A stretch of DNA of 64,000 nucleotides from Agrococcus sp. SGAir0287 (GCF_005484985.1 NZ_CP027942.1:2480001-2544000); one strand, 5' to 3'. Positions 1 to 9,550 are shown, counted from the stretch's first letter. Notes: a model not told the origin generated them from the letters alone. A program made the numbers and translations.

Positions 1-1
1 C

Positions 2-790
2 GAGGTGACCGCGGCGGTCGCCGGGTTCAACCTCGCACCGCTGCCCGAGGCGACCGTCGTGCACGGCCGCGCGGAGGACGCGGACCTTCGGGACGTGGAC
101 GCGATCTGGGCCGACCCGGCTCGCCGCGACGCGACGGGTCGGCGGCTGCCGGTCGAGGCGTGGTCGCCGTCGCTGCCGTGGCTCCTGTCGCTGGCCGACG
201 AGCGGCCGATGGGCGTGAAGCTCGGACCCGCGATCGACCACGAGCACCTGCCCGCCGACGGCGAGGCGCAGTGGGTGACGGTCGACGGCGAGACGGTGGA
301 GGCCGTGGCGTGGACGGGGTCGCTCGCGCGTCCGGGCGTGCGCACCTCGGCGATCGTGCTCGACGACGCCGGGGCGCACGAGCTCGCGGGCTCCCCCGAC
401 GAGGATGCCGTCGACGTGCGCGCGCTCGGCGCCTGGCTGCACGAGCCGGCCGGCGCCGTCATCCGCGCGCGGCTCATCGGCGCCGTGGCGGCCGAGATCG
501 ACGCGGGGCTCGTGAGCGAGCGCATCGCCTACCTCACGACCGACGCGGACGTCGTGAGCCCCTTCACGCAGCGCTTCCGCGTGGTCGCGACGATGCCGCT
601 CGACGAGCGCGCCATCCAGCGCGAGCTCCGGGCGCGCGGCATCGGGACGCTCGAGGTGAAGAAGCGCGGCGCCGACGTCGACCCCGACCGGCTGCGTCGG
701 CGCCTGCGGCTCGCGGGCGACGGCGCCGCGACGCTGCTCGCGACGCGCGTCGACGGCAGGCACCGCGCGATCCTCGCCGAGCGCGCCTGA
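2..790 (+). CDS. THUMP-like-domain SAM-dependent methyltransferase (3' part)
   Basis: The reading frame is open at the left edge, so the true start lies outside the window; the GTG at position 5 is just the first in-frame start-like codon. The visible 262 residues contain the DPARR and GRRLP motifs followed by a WSPSLPWL segment and a KLGP motif. That combination matches the actinobacterial THUMP-like methyltransferase family, in which DPARR belongs to the SAM/substrate pocket. The C-terminal half looks like the THUMP-like domain. The substrate is unknown, presumably RNA. The gene converges on the next one, and a strong hairpin sits between them. Confidence 0.75.
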   Translation, partial: EVTAAVAGFNLAPLPEATVVHGRAEDADLRDVDAIWADPARRDATGRRLPVEAWSPSLPWLLSLADERPMGVKLGPAIDHEHLPADGEAQWVTVDGETVEAVAWTGSLARPGVRTSAIVLDDAGAHELAGSPDEDAVDVRALGAWLHEPAGAVIRARLIGAVAAEIDAGLVSERIAYLTTDADVVSPFTQRFRVVATMPLDERAIQRELRARGIGTLEVKKRGADVDPDRLRRRLRLAGDGAATLLATRVDGRHRAILAERA

Positions 791-810
791 GCCGTCGTCG
801 GCGACGGACG

Positions 811-843
811 CACGAACGCCCCGCGGATCGCGGGGCGTTCGTG
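811..843. terminator. Bidirectional hairpin terminator
   Basis: A perfect 15-bp stem (CACGAACGCCCCGCG and its complement) with a three-base loop lies between two convergent genes. There is no T-tract, as is common in high-GC actinobacteria. Confidence 0.8.
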
Positions 844-855
844 CTGCGGGGTCGG

Positions 856-1914
856 CTAGAAGGAGCCGCCGCTGGCGAACCACGGCAGCCAGATCACCGC
901 GTAGACGATCGTGATGATGATGGCCACGACCAGCAGCACGCCGCTGCCGATCGTCGCGATGAGGCCCCACGGCTTGTTCTGCGGTGCGCGGCGCATGCTC
1001 ATGACGCCCGTGACGATGCCGCCGATGAGCGGCAGGCCCGCGATCGGCGCGAAGAGGATCGTGAGCAGGAGGCCGACGCCCGTGAGCACGATCGCGGTGA
1101 TCGTGATGCCCGTGAGCTTGCCGCGCGGTGCCTTCGCGGGCTGCGCGCCGTACTGCTGCTGGCCGTACTGGCCGTAGCCGGCCTGCTGGCCGTACTGCTG
1201 CTGGCCGTAGCCCGGCTGCTGCTGCGCGTAGGCGGGCGCCGACGACGACTGCTGGCCGTACGACGGGGTCGACTGCTGGCCGTACTGCTGCTGGCCGTAG
1301 GCGGGCGCCGACGACGGCTGGCCGTAGGACGGGGTCGACTGGCCGTACGAGGGCTGCTGCTGCGAGGGCTGACCCCACGACTGGTCGGACTGCTGCGCGG
1401 GCTGCCCCCACGACTGCTGCTGGTCGGACGACTGCGCCTGGCCCCACGCGGGCGCCTGCTGCTCGGACTGCGACGACTGCCCGTAGGCGGCCGACGACTG
1501 GCCGTACGACGGCGTCTGCTCCGACTGACCGTACGAGGGCGTGGCGGACTGGTCCGACGACTGGCCGTACGACGTGGCGGACTGGTCCGACGACTGGCCG
1601 TACGACGTGGCGGACTGCTCCGACTGGCCGTACGACGGAGTCTGCTCCGACTGGCCGTACGACGGCGTGGCGGACTGCTCCGACGACTGGTCGTACGACG
1701 GCGCCGCGGGCTGCTCGGCGGCGGGCTGCCCCCAGGGCTGCGCCTGCTGGTCGCCGGTGGCCTGGGGCTGCTGCGTGGCGGGCTGTCCCCACGATCCCGA
1801 CTGCTCGGGCTGCTGCGCCTCCTGTCCGGCGCTCGACGCGGATGCGGACTGCTCGGTGCTCTCGGACGGCGCGAAGCGTCGCTCGTCGCCCTGCTGCGGG
1901 AACTGGTCGCTCAT
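856..1914 (-). CDS. Membrane protein with long SYGQ-rich low-complexity N-terminus
   Basis: A 352-residue protein. Roughly residues 1-255 are almost entirely Ser, Tyr, Gly, Gln, Ala and Pro. They hold many copies of SYGQ and SYGQSSDQSAT-like units plus WGQ motifs, with very few charged residues. The C-terminal ~90 residues (after KAPRGKLTG) form two or three hydrophobic helices separated by a short basic loop (SMRRAPQNKP), resembling DUF4190-type small membrane proteins. The low-complexity part presumably lies in the cytoplasm. The DNA shows exact 33-bp tandem units at 1541-1606, so copy number may vary between strains. Function unknown. Confidence 0.8.
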   Translation of the reverse strand: MSDQFPQQGDERRFAPSESTEQSASASSAGQEAQQPEQSGSWGQPATQQPQATGDQQAQPWGQPAAEQPAAPSYDQSSEQSATPSYGQSEQTPSYGQSEQSATSYGQSSDQSATSYGQSSDQSATPSYGQSEQTPSYGQSSAAYGQSSQSEQQAPAWGQAQSSDQQQSWGQPAQQSDQSWGQPSQQQPSYGQSTPSYGQPSSAPAYGQQQYGQQSTPSYGQQSSSAPAYAQQQPGYGQQQYGQQAGYGQYGQQQYGAQPAKAPRGKLTGITITAIVLTGVGLLLTILFAPIAGLPLIGGIVTGVMSMRRAPQNKPWGLIATIGSGVLLVVAIIITIVYAVIWLPWFASGGSF

Positions 1915-2037
1915 GGTCCCTCCTGGGATGCTCGCCTGCGTCGGCAGGCTCGGGTGGCGGTCGCGAGACGCGGTGCGACGCGCGGGCTCACGCTATCGCA
2001 CGGACCGCGACGATCCCTGGGCTTGCGCCCATCCGCG

Positions 2038-2370
2038 TCATGGTGCGGTGGGCAGTCCCTGGAAGAGCGCGGCGAGCGTCGCGCCGAAGAGCACGATGCT
2101 CGCGACGATCGCGACGAGCCCGAGCGCGCCGAGCACGATGGCGCCGACGGCGAGCGGGCGTCCGCCCGCCCCCGAGCGCCGGATCCGCGCGATCGAGACG
2201 GCGCCGAGGACGATGCCGGCGAGCGATCCCAGCAGCGGGAGCAGCGTGACGCCCAAGACGGATGCGCCGATCGCGAGCATCGCGAGCAGGTCGGTCGCCG
2301 GCGCACGGTAAGCGGCGGCGTCGGGTGCCTCGTGCACGATCGCGGTCGGCGGCGGGGGTGCGATGCTCAC
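2038..2370 (-). CDS. DUF4190-like small membrane protein
   Basis: A 110-residue protein starting at a GTG. The longer open frame upstream is Arg-rich shadow, so I cut the start at VSIAPPPPTA. A short Pro-rich N-terminus is followed by two hydrophobic segments (around residues 30-60 and 75-105) joined by a basic loop containing RIRRSGAGGR, the usual DUF4190 layout. It resembles the membrane part of the preceding SYGQ-rich protein, so the two may be related. Function unknown; start uncertain by some residues. Confidence 0.6.
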   Translation of the reverse strand: MSIAPPPPTAIVHEAPDAAAYRAPATDLLAMLAIGASVLGVTLLPLLGSLAGIVLGAVSIARIRRSGAGGRPLAVGAIVLGALGLVAIVASIVLFGATLAALFQGLPTAP

Positions 2371-2438
2371 CTGGACAGGGTGCCACGCGTCGCTGTGCGC
2401 CGGCTCTGCCACGACGGCGCGGCCCGGCCGCCGCGCCC

Positions 2439-3479
2439 TCAGCCCACCTGCACGACGCTCGCGTCGAGCGTCGACTCCACCCCGAAGCCCGGCGCGCTCG
2501 GCGCCGCCCCGCGCGCGACGAGCCGCGCGCCGAGGCCCGCGATCATCGCGCCGTTGTCGGTGCACAGCGATAGCGGCGGCACGCGCAGGACGACGCCGGC
2601 GGCCTCGCAGCGCTCCGCCGCGACCTCGCGCAGCCGCCGGTTCGCCACGACGCCGCCGCCGAGCAGCAGGCGCGGGACGCCCGTGTGCGCGCAGGCGTCC
2701 AAGGCCTTCGTCACGAGCACGTCGACGACGGCCTCGCGGAACGACGCCGCCACGTCCGGCACCGACACCGAGTCGGCGTCGGCCGCGCGCTCGACGTGCC
2801 GCGCGACGGCCGTCTTGAGCCCCGAGAACGAGAAGTCGAAGCGGTGGCGCTCGCGATCCTTCGGCGCGGTCAGACCACGCGGGAAGGCGATGGCACGCGG
2901 ATCCCCGTCCGCCGCAGCGGCGTCGATCGACGGACCGCCGGGGTAGCCGAGGCCCAGCAGCCGCGCGACCTTGTCGAACGCCTCCCCTGCGGCGTCGTCG
3001 ATCGTCTCGCCGAGCGTCGCGACGTCCTCGTCGATGTCTCGCACGTGCAGGAGGGAGGTGTGGCCGCCCGAGACGAGCAGCGCGATCGTCTCCGCCTCGA
3101 TCGGGCCGCCGGCGAGCGCGTCGGCGGCGACGTGGCCGACGAGGTGGTTGACGCCGTGCACCGGCAGGCCCGTCGCGACGCCGAGCGCCTTCGCGGCGCC
3201 GACGCCCACCATGAGCGCGCCCGCGAGTCCCGGACCGGCTGTCACGGCGATGGCGTCGAGGTCGGCGATCGTGACGCCCGCCTCGTCGAGCGCGCGACGG
3301 ATCGTCGGCTCCATGGCCTCGAGGTGCGCACGCGCCGCGATCTCCGGCACGACGCCGCCGAAGCGCGCGTGCAGGTCCATCGACGAGGCGACGACGTTCG
3401 CGAGCAGCTCGTCGCCGCGCACGATGCCGACGCCCGTCTCGTCGCAGCTGGTCTCGATGCCGAGCACGAGCGGTATCAC
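2439..3479 (-). CDS. tsaD: tRNA N6-adenosine threonylcarbamoyltransferase TsaD
   Basis: A 346-residue Kae1/TsaD protein that transfers the threonylcarbamoyl group to A37 of ANN-decoding tRNAs in the cytoplasm. It shows [10 protein letters not shown] at the N-terminus, the metal-ligand pair His112/His116 in NHLVGH, the ATP-binding SGGHT motif, FSFSGLKT, and [11 protein letters not shown] near the C-terminus. Full length for the family. It starts at a GTG overlapping the rimI stop (GTGA). It is the last gene of the glmS-to-tsaD run, where tsaE and tsaB also sit, so three of the t6A enzymes are co-transcribed. Confidence 0.97.
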   Translation of the reverse strand: MIPLVLGIETSCDETGVGIVRGDELLANVVASSMDLHARFGGVVPEIAARAHLEAMEPTIRRALDEAGVTIADLDAIAVTAGPGLAGALMVGVGAAKALGVATGLPVHGVNHLVGHVAADALAGGPIEAETIALLVSGGHTSLLHVRDIDEDVATLGETIDDAAGEAFDKVARLLGLGYPGGPSIDAAAADGDPRAIAFPRGLTAPKDRERHRFDFSFSGLKTAVARHVERAADADSVSVPDVAASFREAVVDVLVTKALDACAHTGVPRLLLGGGVVANRRLREVAAERCEAAGVVLRVPPLSLCTDNGAMIAGLGARLVARGAAPSAPGFGVESTLDASVVQVG

Positions 3480-3922
3480 GACAGGTCCTTCCGCATCGAG
3501 ATCGCGTCGACGCCCTCCGGCTGGTAATACCCGGGGCGCACGCCGGTCTCGACGAATCCCTCCGACAGGTAGAGCGCGCGGGCGGGCGCGTTGTCCTCGC
3601 GCACCTCGAGGAACAGCTCGGTGACGCCGCGGTCGCGCGCGTCCTGCTGCGCCTGCCGCAGCAGGCGACGCCCGAGGCCCGTGCCGCGTGCGGACTCGGC
3701 GACCGCGATCGTCTGGATGTCGCCCTCGACGCCGACCGCGCGCAGGCCGACGTAGCCGACGATCGAGCCGTCGTCGTCGACGGCGACCACGTAGCGGCCC
3801 CAGTCGCTCGCCATCTCCGCGGCCATCGTGCCGCGCGCCCACGCGGTGAGGCCGAACGACGCGGTCTCGATCGCCATGACGGCGTCGAGGTCGTCGAGCG
3901 TCGCCGTGCGCAGGGCGATCAC
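3476..3922 (-). CDS. rimI: Ribosomal-protein-alanine N-acetyltransferase RimI (GNAT)
   Basis: A 148-residue GNAT acetyltransferase. The acetyl-CoA loop is [11 protein letters not shown], followed by the typical late motif [18 protein letters not shown] that marks the RimI group. RimI acetylates the N-terminal alanine of S18 in enterobacteria; in actinobacteria this operon position between tsaB and tsaD is standard. Starts at GTG overlapping the tsaB stop and ends overlapping the tsaD start. The actual protein substrate here is not evident from sequence. Confidence 0.93.
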   Translation of the reverse strand: MIALRTATLDDLDAVMAIETASFGLTAWARGTMAAEMASDWGRYVVAVDDDGSIVGYVGLRAVGVEGDIQTIAVAESARGTGLGRRLLRQAQQDARDRGVTELFLEVREDNAPARALYLSEGFVETGVRPGYYQPEGVDAISMRKDLS

Positions 3923-4482
3923 GACGTGACCCGCTTCGGGGCGGCGCTCGGCACGGCGTCGGCCTCGCGCAGGTAGATCGCCTCGCGGCTCGACCCGGCG
4001 CCGGCCGCGAGCGCGGCGACGAGGCCGGCGGCGCCGATCCAGTCGGCGTCCACGCGTCGAGCGCCATCGATCACGGGGACGGCCGCGGCGGGGGCGAGCG
4101 CGGGGCCCTGCACGCGCGCGCCGCCCCGGTAGAGGCTCCAGGCGCGCTCGCGACGCCGCACGTCCGTCGTGACCTGCACGAGGCCCGGCTCGGCGACGCC
4201 CACCGCGTCGTGGCTGCACACGCCCACCCACGGCACCCCGAGGCCGAGGGCTGCGGTGCGGGCGGCGACGATCCCGATGCGCAGACCCGTGAAGGCGCCG
4301 GGCCCGAGGCCGGCGACGACCTGCGTGACCGCATCGCGATGGTCGCCGAGCACCACGGCGAGCGCGACGTCGAGCACCTCCGCATGCCGGCGGGTGTCGT
4401 GCTCGTCGTGCGCGGCGACGACGCGCCCGGCGTCGACGAGCGCGATCGACGTGCCGAGCGACGTGTCGATGGCCAGGATCAT
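3919..4482 (-). CDS. tsaB: tRNA threonylcarbamoyladenosine biosynthesis protein TsaB
   Basis: A 187-residue TsaB. It has the ASKHA-fold N-terminus [12 protein letters not shown] and the conserved [13 protein letters not shown] motif. TsaB is a non-catalytic partner that dimerises with TsaD and works with TsaE in t6A formation. The C-terminal half is short and divergent, as usual. The ATG overlaps the tsaE stop by four bases (ATGA), implying coupled translation with the gene upstream. Confidence 0.95.
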   Translation of the reverse strand: MILAIDTSLGTSIALVDAGRVVAAHDEHDTRRHAEVLDVALAVVLGDHRDAVTQVVAGLGPGAFTGLRIGIVAARTAALGLGVPWVGVCSHDAVGVAEPGLVQVTTDVRRRERAWSLYRGGARVQGPALAPAAAVPVIDGARRVDADWIGAAGLVAALAAGAGSSREAIYLREADAVPSAAPKRVTS

Positions 4483-5390
4483 GCGGTCTCCCTCGCGAAC
4501 GCGAGCAGGCGGGATGCGGGCCAGCGGTCGCCGTGCCCGGTGAGCCGCACGGTGCGCGGCTCGTCGGCGTCGGCCTCGCCCGCGTCGCCGCCGATGGTGC
4601 GCTCGATCTCGACGTGCAGCCAGGTGTCGACCGCATGCACGAGCGGCAGCCCCCACTCGGCGATCGTGATGGATGCGTCGACGTCGAGGTCGAGGTCGTC
4701 GAGCTCCGCCTCGTCGCCGAGTCGGTACGCGTCGACGTGCAGCAGCGGGACCGTCGCCGTGCGGTGGGTGCGGGCGATGACGAACGTGGGGCTCTGCACG
4801 GTGCCGACGGCACCGAGGCCGTCGCCGATCCCGCGCGTCAGCGTCGTCTTGCCCGCGCCGAGCTCGCCGGTGAGCACGACGACGTCGCCCGCCTCGAGGA
4901 TGCCGGCGAGGCGGCGACCGAGCGCCTCCATGGCGTCGGCGTCGACGACGACGTCCTCGACGATCGCGTCGACGCGCGGGCCGACGAACGCCTCGAGCAG
5001 CCGCGCCGAAACCCCTGCCGCGGCGCCCCACGCGGCGACCTCCTCGCCGCCCGCGCCCCAGACGACCGCCTCGGCGCCCGGCGCGACGACGGCGTCGCCG
5101 ATGTCGAGCACGACCTGGTCCATCGCGACGCGTCCCGCGATGGGATGCGGCACGGCGTCGACGGTCACGGGCGCTCCGGCGGCGGAGCGCGGCACGCCGT
5201 CGGCGTAGCCGAGCGCGACGAGGGCGAGGGTCGTCTCGCGCGTCGTGACGTGCTCCCAGCCGTACGAGACGCCGTGCCCGGCCGGCACGCGCTTCGTCGA
5301 CACGACCTCGCCTGCCAGGCGCACGACGCGGCCCGCGAGGTCGATCGTCGCGACGCGGCGCGGCGCCCGGCGCGGCTGGTCGGCGCTCAT
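4479..5390 (-). CDS. tsaE: Alanine racemase C-terminal domain fused to TsaE ATPase
   Basis: A 303-residue fusion. Residues about 10-140 form an alanine-racemase C-terminal (beta) domain: LAGEVVSTKRVPAGHGVSYG with the catalytic-type Tyr43, then GYADGVPR and GRVAMDQVVLDIGD. Residues about 155-303 are TsaE, the P-loop ATPase of t6A synthesis, with Walker A GELGAGKTT (175-183), VQSPTF and HVDAYRLGD. The ATG overlaps the alr stop (ATGA). The racemase domain is odd because Alr, directly upstream, has its own C-terminal region that lacks the GVSYG segment. The fused domain may supply that surface to Alr or be a relic of a duplicated alr. The TsaE call is firm; the role of the fused domain is inference. 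Confidence 0.93.
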   Translation of the reverse strand: MSADQPRRAPRRVATIDLAGRVVRLAGEVVSTKRVPAGHGVSYGWEHVTTRETTLALVALGYADGVPRSAAGAPVTVDAVPHPIAGRVAMDQVVLDIGDAVVAPGAEAVVWGAGGEEVAAWGAAAGVSARLLEAFVGPRVDAIVEDVVVDADAMEALGRRLAGILEAGDVVVLTGELGAGKTTLTRGIGDGLGAVGTVQSPTFVIARTHRTATVPLLHVDAYRLGDEAELDDLDLDVDASITIAEWGLPLVHAVDTWLHVEIERTIGGDAGEADADEPRTVRLTGHGDRWPASRLLAFARETA

Positions 5391-6355
5391 GCCGCCGCCA
5401 TCCGCGTGACGACCTCGTAGCCGATCGTGCCGGCTGCGTGCGCCCAGGCGATCGCGCTCGGCTCGCCGCGCGCCGGGTCGCCCCACAGCACTGCGGCGCC
5501 CGAGACGGCCTCGGCGAGTCGCGTCGCGGCGACGCCCACCTCGGCGACCGGCACGACGCGGTCGCCGACGAGCACCGGCGCGCCGGGCGCGGGCAGCAGG
5601 CCGTGCCGTGCCCCGACGTCGAGCACGCCGTCGACGACCGAGCCCGTCACGCGCATCGCGGGGCGCAGCCCCGCAGCCGCTGCGGCCGAGCCCTGCGCGT
5701 CGTCGCCGTCAGGGTGGATGCCGTAGGCGGCGATGCCGACGCGCACCATGTCGAGCGCGACGCCCCCGGCGGCGAGCGTCGCGGAGGAGTTCGCCAGATG
5801 CCGCAGCTCGGGCTCGAGCCCGGCGGCGAGCGCGCAGGCATCGGCGAACGCGGCGGCCTGCGCGGCATCCGCGTCCGGGCCGGATCCCGCGAGGTGCGAG
5901 AAGACGCCGCGCACGCGCAGCCGACCGCTCGCCTGCAGTGCGGTCGCGCGCGCCACGACCTGCGGCCACTCGCCCATCGGCACGCCGTTGCGTCCGAGCC
6001 CCGTGTCGACCTTGAGGTGGACCGTCGCACCGACCTCGGCCGCCTGCTCGAGCTGCGCGAGGCTCGACACGCCCACGTCGACGCGCGCGGCGACGGCCGG
6101 GGCGAGGTCGGGCTCGGCGGCGTGCAGCCACGTGAGGATGGGCGCCTCCACGCCGGCCGCGCGCAGCGCGATCGCCTCATCGACGTCGACCACGCCGAGC
6201 CACGAGGCACCGCCATCGAGCATCGCGCGCGCCGCGAGCACCGCTCCGTGGCCGTAGCCGTCCGCCTTCACGACGCCGCACACGAGCGCGTCCGTCCGTC
6301 GCACGATCGTCTGCAGGTTCGCGACGATCGCCGAGGCGTCCACCGCGCGCGCCAT
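5387..6355 (-). CDS. alr: Alanine racemase with reduced C-terminal domain
   Basis: A 322-residue Alr, shorter than the usual ~360-380. The TIM barrel is intact: the PLP lysine is Lys30 in VKADGYGHG, followed by KVDTGLGRNGV, FSHLAGS and the LANSSATL and MVRVGIAAYG motifs. The C-terminal domain keeps LRPAMRV and GTIGYEVVTR. It has lost the segment that normally carries VSYG and GYADG, and the MDQ motif is replaced by an unrelated stretch. Those motifs occur in the fused domain of the next gene. It supplies D-alanine for peptidoglycan if active. The ATG at 6355 shares one base with the acpS stop. Confidence 0.9.
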   Translation of the reverse strand: MARAVDASAIVANLQTIVRRTDALVCGVVKADGYGHGAVLAARAMLDGGASWLGVVDVDEAIALRAAGVEAPILTWLHAAEPDLAPAVAARVDVGVSSLAQLEQAAEVGATVHLKVDTGLGRNGVPMGEWPQVVARATALQASGRLRVRGVFSHLAGSGPDADAAQAAAFADACALAAGLEPELRHLANSSATLAAGGVALDMVRVGIAAYGIHPDGDDAQGSAAAAAGLRPAMRVTGSVVDGVLDVGARHGLLPAPGAPVLVGDRVVPVAEVGVAATRLAEAVSGAAVLWGDPARGEPSAIAWAHAAGTIGYEVVTRMAAA

Positions 6356-6720
6356 CACGACTCCGCGACGACGACGGCCGCGGCGACGCCGGCGTCGTGG
6401 GTGAGGGAGAGATGCACGCTCGTGACGCCGCGCGACGCCGCGAGCGCCGCCCACGCGCCGCCGAGCTCGAGCGACGGCGCACCGGCGGCGTCCGACGCCA
6501 CCACGAGGTCGCGCCAGCGTTGCCCCTCGATCGTCCCGAGCGCCTTCGCCGCCGCCTCCTTCGCGGCCCAGCGTGCAGCGAGCGAGCGCACGGGCCGTGC
6601 CGCGCCGCCGACGACGAGCTCGCGGTCGGCGAAGAGCCGCTGCGCCAGGCCCGGCGTACGCGAGACGGCGCGCTCGAAGCGCGCCACGTCGACGACGTCG
6701 ATGCCCAGCCCGACGATCAC
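6355..6720 (-). CDS. acpS: Holo-[acyl-carrier-protein] synthase AcpS
   Basis: A 121-residue phosphopantetheinyl transferase that converts apo-ACP to holo-ACP using CoA. The Mg-binding motif GIDVVDVARFE near the N-terminus and RWAAKEAAAKALG in the middle are diagnostic, and the C-terminal LSLTHD is present. Start is a GTG overlapping the glmS stop (GTGA). The glmS-acpS-alr order is common in actinobacteria. Confidence 0.95.
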   Translation of the reverse strand: MIVGLGIDVVDVARFERAVSRTPGLAQRLFADRELVVGGAARPVRSLAARWAAKEAAAKALGTIEGQRWRDLVVASDAAGAPSLELGGAWAALAASRGVTSVHLSLTHDAGVAAAVVVAES

Positions 6721-8564
6721 TCGACCGTCACGGACTTCGCGAGGTTGCGCGGCTGGTCGACGTCGAGGCCCTTCGCCGTCGCGAGCTCGAGCGCGAACAG
6801 GTGCAGCGGCACGACCGAGAGCACCGGCTCGAGGAGCGGGAGCGTGAGGGGGATGCGCAGCACCTGGTCCGCGTACGGCAGCACGGCGGCGTCGCCCGCC
6901 TCCGCGACGGCGATGACGCGGGCGCCGCGCGCCCGGATCTCCTGGATGTTCGAGACGACCTTGGCGTGCAGCCCCTGCTGGTGCCTGGGGCTCGGCACGA
7001 CGACGAACACCACCTGCCCGGGCTCGATGAGCGCGATGGGTCCGTGCTTCAGCTCGCCCGCCGCGAAGCCCTCCGCGTGGATGTAGCTCAGCTCCTTGAG
7101 CTTGAGCGCGCCCTCGAGCGCGACGGGGTAGCCGACGTGGCGGCCGAGGAACAGCACCGAGCGCGTGCCGCTCATCCAATGCGCCAGCTCGCGGATCGCA
7201 TCCTGCTCGCCGAGCAGCGTGCGCAGCTGCTCCGGCAGGGCCTCGAGCGCCGCGGTGACCTCCCGCACGGCGTCGTCGGCGATCGTGCCCCGCACGCGGC
7301 CGAGGTGGAGGCCGGTCAGCAGCAGCGCGACGACCTGGGCGAGGAACGCCTTCGTCGACGCGACGGCGACCTCGGGACCGGCGTGCGTGTAGAGCACGGC
7401 CTCGGAGGCGCGGGCGATCGTCGAGCCCTGCGTGTTGCAGATCGACAGCGTGCGCGCCCCCTGCTCGATCGCGTGCTGCACCGCCATCTTCGTGTCCATC
7501 GTCTCGCCGGACTGCGAGATCGAGATGACGAGCGTGCGCTCGTCGACGATCGGATCGCGGTAGCGGTACTCGTGCGCGAGGTCGACCTCGACCGGTATGC
7601 GCGCCCAGGTCTCGATCGCGTACTCGCCGACGAGCGCCGAGTAGGCGGCGGTGCCGCACGCGACGATCTGCACGCGGTCGATGCCGCGCAGCACGTCGTC
7701 GTCGAGCGCGCCGAGCTCGCCGAGGGCCGGCAGCCCGTCGACGATGCGGCCGCGCAGCGTGTTCGCGACGGCCTCGGGGTCCTCCGCGACCTCCTTCGCC
7801 ATGAACGACGACCAGCCGCCCTTCTCGGCCGCCGCGGCATCCCACGTCACCTCGAACGGCGCGCCCTCGACCGACTGCCCGCCGAAGTCGACGACCTCGA
7901 CGCCGTCGGGCGTGATGGTCGCGAGCTCGTCGTTGCCGAGCGCCCACGCCATGCGCGTGTAGCGCACGAAGGCGCTCACGTCGCTCGCGAGGAACTGCTC
8001 GCCCTGCGAGAGGCCGACGAGCAGCGGGGAGTTGTGGCAGGCGCCGACGACGACGCCGGGCTGGTCGACGTGCACGGCGAGGAGCGTGAACTGCCCCTCG
8101 AGCCTGCGCACGAGTGCGAGCATCGCCTGCGTGAGGTCGCCGTGCTCGCGGAAGAGCCTGCCGAGCAGCAGCGCGGCCGCCTCGGTGTCGGTCTCCGACG
8201 TGAACGTCTCCCCCGCCGCGACGAGCTCGGCTCGCAGCGCGGCGAAGTTCTCGATGATCCCGTTGTGGATGAGGGCGAGGCGGCCGTCGTCGCCGAGGTG
8301 CGGATGCGCGTTCTCGTCGGTCGGCCCGCCGTGCGTCGCCCAGCGCGTGTGCCCGATGCCGATGCTCGACTCCGGCAGCGGCGCGTCCTCGAGCGAGCCG
8401 CGCAGCACGCCGAGCTTGCCGCCGCGCTTGCGCGAGGCGAGCCCGTCGGGCGCGACGACCGCGATGCCCGCGGAGTCGTAGCCGCGGTACTCGAGGCGGC
8501 CGAGCCCCTCGAGGAGCACCTCGACGGTGTCGCGAGGTCCTGCATAGCCGACGATGCCGCACAT
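6717..8564 (-). CDS. glmS: Glutamine-fructose-6-phosphate aminotransferase GlmS
   Basis: A 615-residue class II glutamine amidotransferase making glucosamine-6-phosphate, the first step to UDP-GlcNAc. I chose the ATG at 8564 because it puts Cys at position 2 (MCGIVGYAG), the catalytic nucleophile after Met removal. A TTG three codons upstream is rejected for that reason. [10 protein letters not shown] and the two SIS isomerase domains (around 290-430 and 460-600, SQSGETMDT and related) are visible, ending in AKSVTVE. No glmS ribozyme is apparent in the short upstream gap. Together with glmM at 11.2-12.5 kb, two of the UDP-GlcNAc steps are in this window. Confidence 0.97.
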   Translation of the reverse strand: MCGIVGYAGPRDTVEVLLEGLGRLEYRGYDSAGIAVVAPDGLASRKRGGKLGVLRGSLEDAPLPESSIGIGHTRWATHGGPTDENAHPHLGDDGRLALIHNGIIENFAALRAELVAAGETFTSETDTEAAALLLGRLFREHGDLTQAMLALVRRLEGQFTLLAVHVDQPGVVVGACHNSPLLVGLSQGEQFLASDVSAFVRYTRMAWALGNDELATITPDGVEVVDFGGQSVEGAPFEVTWDAAAAEKGGWSSFMAKEVAEDPEAVANTLRGRIVDGLPALGELGALDDDVLRGIDRVQIVACGTAAYSALVGEYAIETWARIPVEVDLAHEYRYRDPIVDERTLVISISQSGETMDTKMAVQHAIEQGARTLSICNTQGSTIARASEAVLYTHAGPEVAVASTKAFLAQVVALLLTGLHLGRVRGTIADDAVREVTAALEALPEQLRTLLGEQDAIRELAHWMSGTRSVLFLGRHVGYPVALEGALKLKELSYIHAEGFAAGELKHGPIALIEPGQVVFVVVPSPRHQQGLHAKVVSNIQEIRARGARVIAVAEAGDAAVLPYADQVLRIPLTLPLLEPVLSVVPLHLFALELATAKGLDVDQPRNLAKSVTVE

Positions 8565-8620
8565 GGGTGCCAAGCCTACCGGCGGCGACCCGGCGCCCCG
8601 CGCCGCTAGGCTCGGCGCTC

Positions 8621-9550
8621 GTGGTCCACCAGCAGACGCCGTTCGTCGACATCGACCGCGTCGCCTGGTCGAGGCTCGCGCCCATGACGCCGAACCCGCT
8701 CACCGAGCGCGAGGTCGCACGGCTGCGCGGCCTCGGCGACCGGCTCGAGCTGCGCGAGGTCGCCGAGGTGTACCTCCCCATCTCCCGGCTCGTGAGCCTC
8801 TACCAGGAGTCGGCGCGCAGGCTGCACGCCGAGACCGCATCCTTCCTCGGCGAGCGCGCGCGGCCCGTGCCATTCGTCATCGGCGTCGCCGGATCCGTCG
8901 CGGTCGGCAAGTCGACGACGGCGCGCCTGCTGCAGGAGCTGCTGGGCAGGTGGGAGGGCAGCCCCCGCGTCGACCTCGTGACGACCGACGGCTTCCTGCT
9001 GCCGAACGCCGAGCTCGAGCGCCGCGGCCTCATGCAGCGCAAGGGCTTCCCGGAGGCGTACGACCGGCGCGCGCTGCTCGCGGCGATCTCGAAGGTCAAG
9101 GCGGGCGTCGAGGAGGTGGAGGTGCCGGTCTACTCGCACCTCACCTACGACATCGTCCCCGACGAGCGGATCGTGATCCGTCGCCCCGACATCCTCATCG
9201 TCGAGGGCCTCAACGTGCTGCAGCCGCCCGCGTCGAAGGCGCACATGGCGGTCTCGGACCTCTTCGACTTCTCCGTGTACGTCGACGCCCGCACCGCATC
9301 GATCCGCGAGTGGTACGTCGAGCGCTTCCTCGCCCTCCAGCGCGGCGCCTTCCAGCAGCCCGAGTCGTACTTCCATCGCTTCGCCGACCTCGACGAGCAG
9401 GCCGCGCGCGCCTACGCCGTGGGCGTATGGGATGCGATCAACGGCCCGAACCTCGTCGAGAACATCCTCCCGACGCGGTCGCGCGCGGATCTCGTGCTGC
9501 GCAAGGCCGACGATCACACCGTGCGGTCGGTGCTCCTGCGCAAGATCTGA
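8621..9550 (+). CDS. coaA: Type I pantothenate kinase CoaA
   Basis: A 310-residue prokaryotic type I pantothenate kinase, the committed step of CoA synthesis. It shows Walker [12 protein letters not shown] (88-98), TTDGFLLPN, the [11 protein letters not shown] substrate loop, and VEGLNVLQ. The start is taken as the GTG at 8621 ([11 protein letters not shown]); upstream codons would run into the 56-bp divergent promoter gap shared with glmS. Its 3' end overlaps the end of the opposite-strand EamA gene by 37 bases. Confidence 0.95.
   Translation: MVHQQTPFVDIDRVAWSRLAPMTPNPLTEREVARLRGLGDRLELREVAEVYLPISRLVSLYQESARRLHAETASFLGERARPVPFVIGVAGSVAVGKSTTARLLQELLGRWEGSPRVDLVTTDGFLLPNAELERRGLMQRKGFPEAYDRRALLAAISKVKAGVEEVEVPVYSHLTYDIVPDERIVIRRPDILIVEGLNVLQPPASKAHMAVSDLFDFSVYVDARTASIREWYVERFLALQRGAFQQPESYFHRFADLDEQAARAYAVGVWDAINGPNLVENILPTRSRADLVLRKADDHTVRSVLLRKI

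Noticed and set aside
1541..1606. 33-bp tandem repeats as a CRISPR or regulatory satellite
   Set aside because: They encode an 11-residue SYGQ-type unit in frame within a coding region.
160..2946. Large Arg-rich open frame of 928 residues on the plus strand
   Set aside because: It is antisense to, or in another frame of, recognised genes, and its composition is the typical Arg/Ala/Gly shadow of high-GC coding DNA.
4479..6355. alr and the AlrC-TsaE gene as one gene broken by a frameshift
   Set aside because: Both frames are intact and joined by an ATGA overlap. Alr already ends with its own GTIGYEVV C-terminal motif, and the fusion starts a second complete C-terminal domain, so one base change would not restore a normal protein.
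8565..8620. A glmS ribozyme-like leader
   Set aside because: The glmS-coaA divergent gap is only 56 bp, too short for the ribozyme, which is also a Firmicutes feature.
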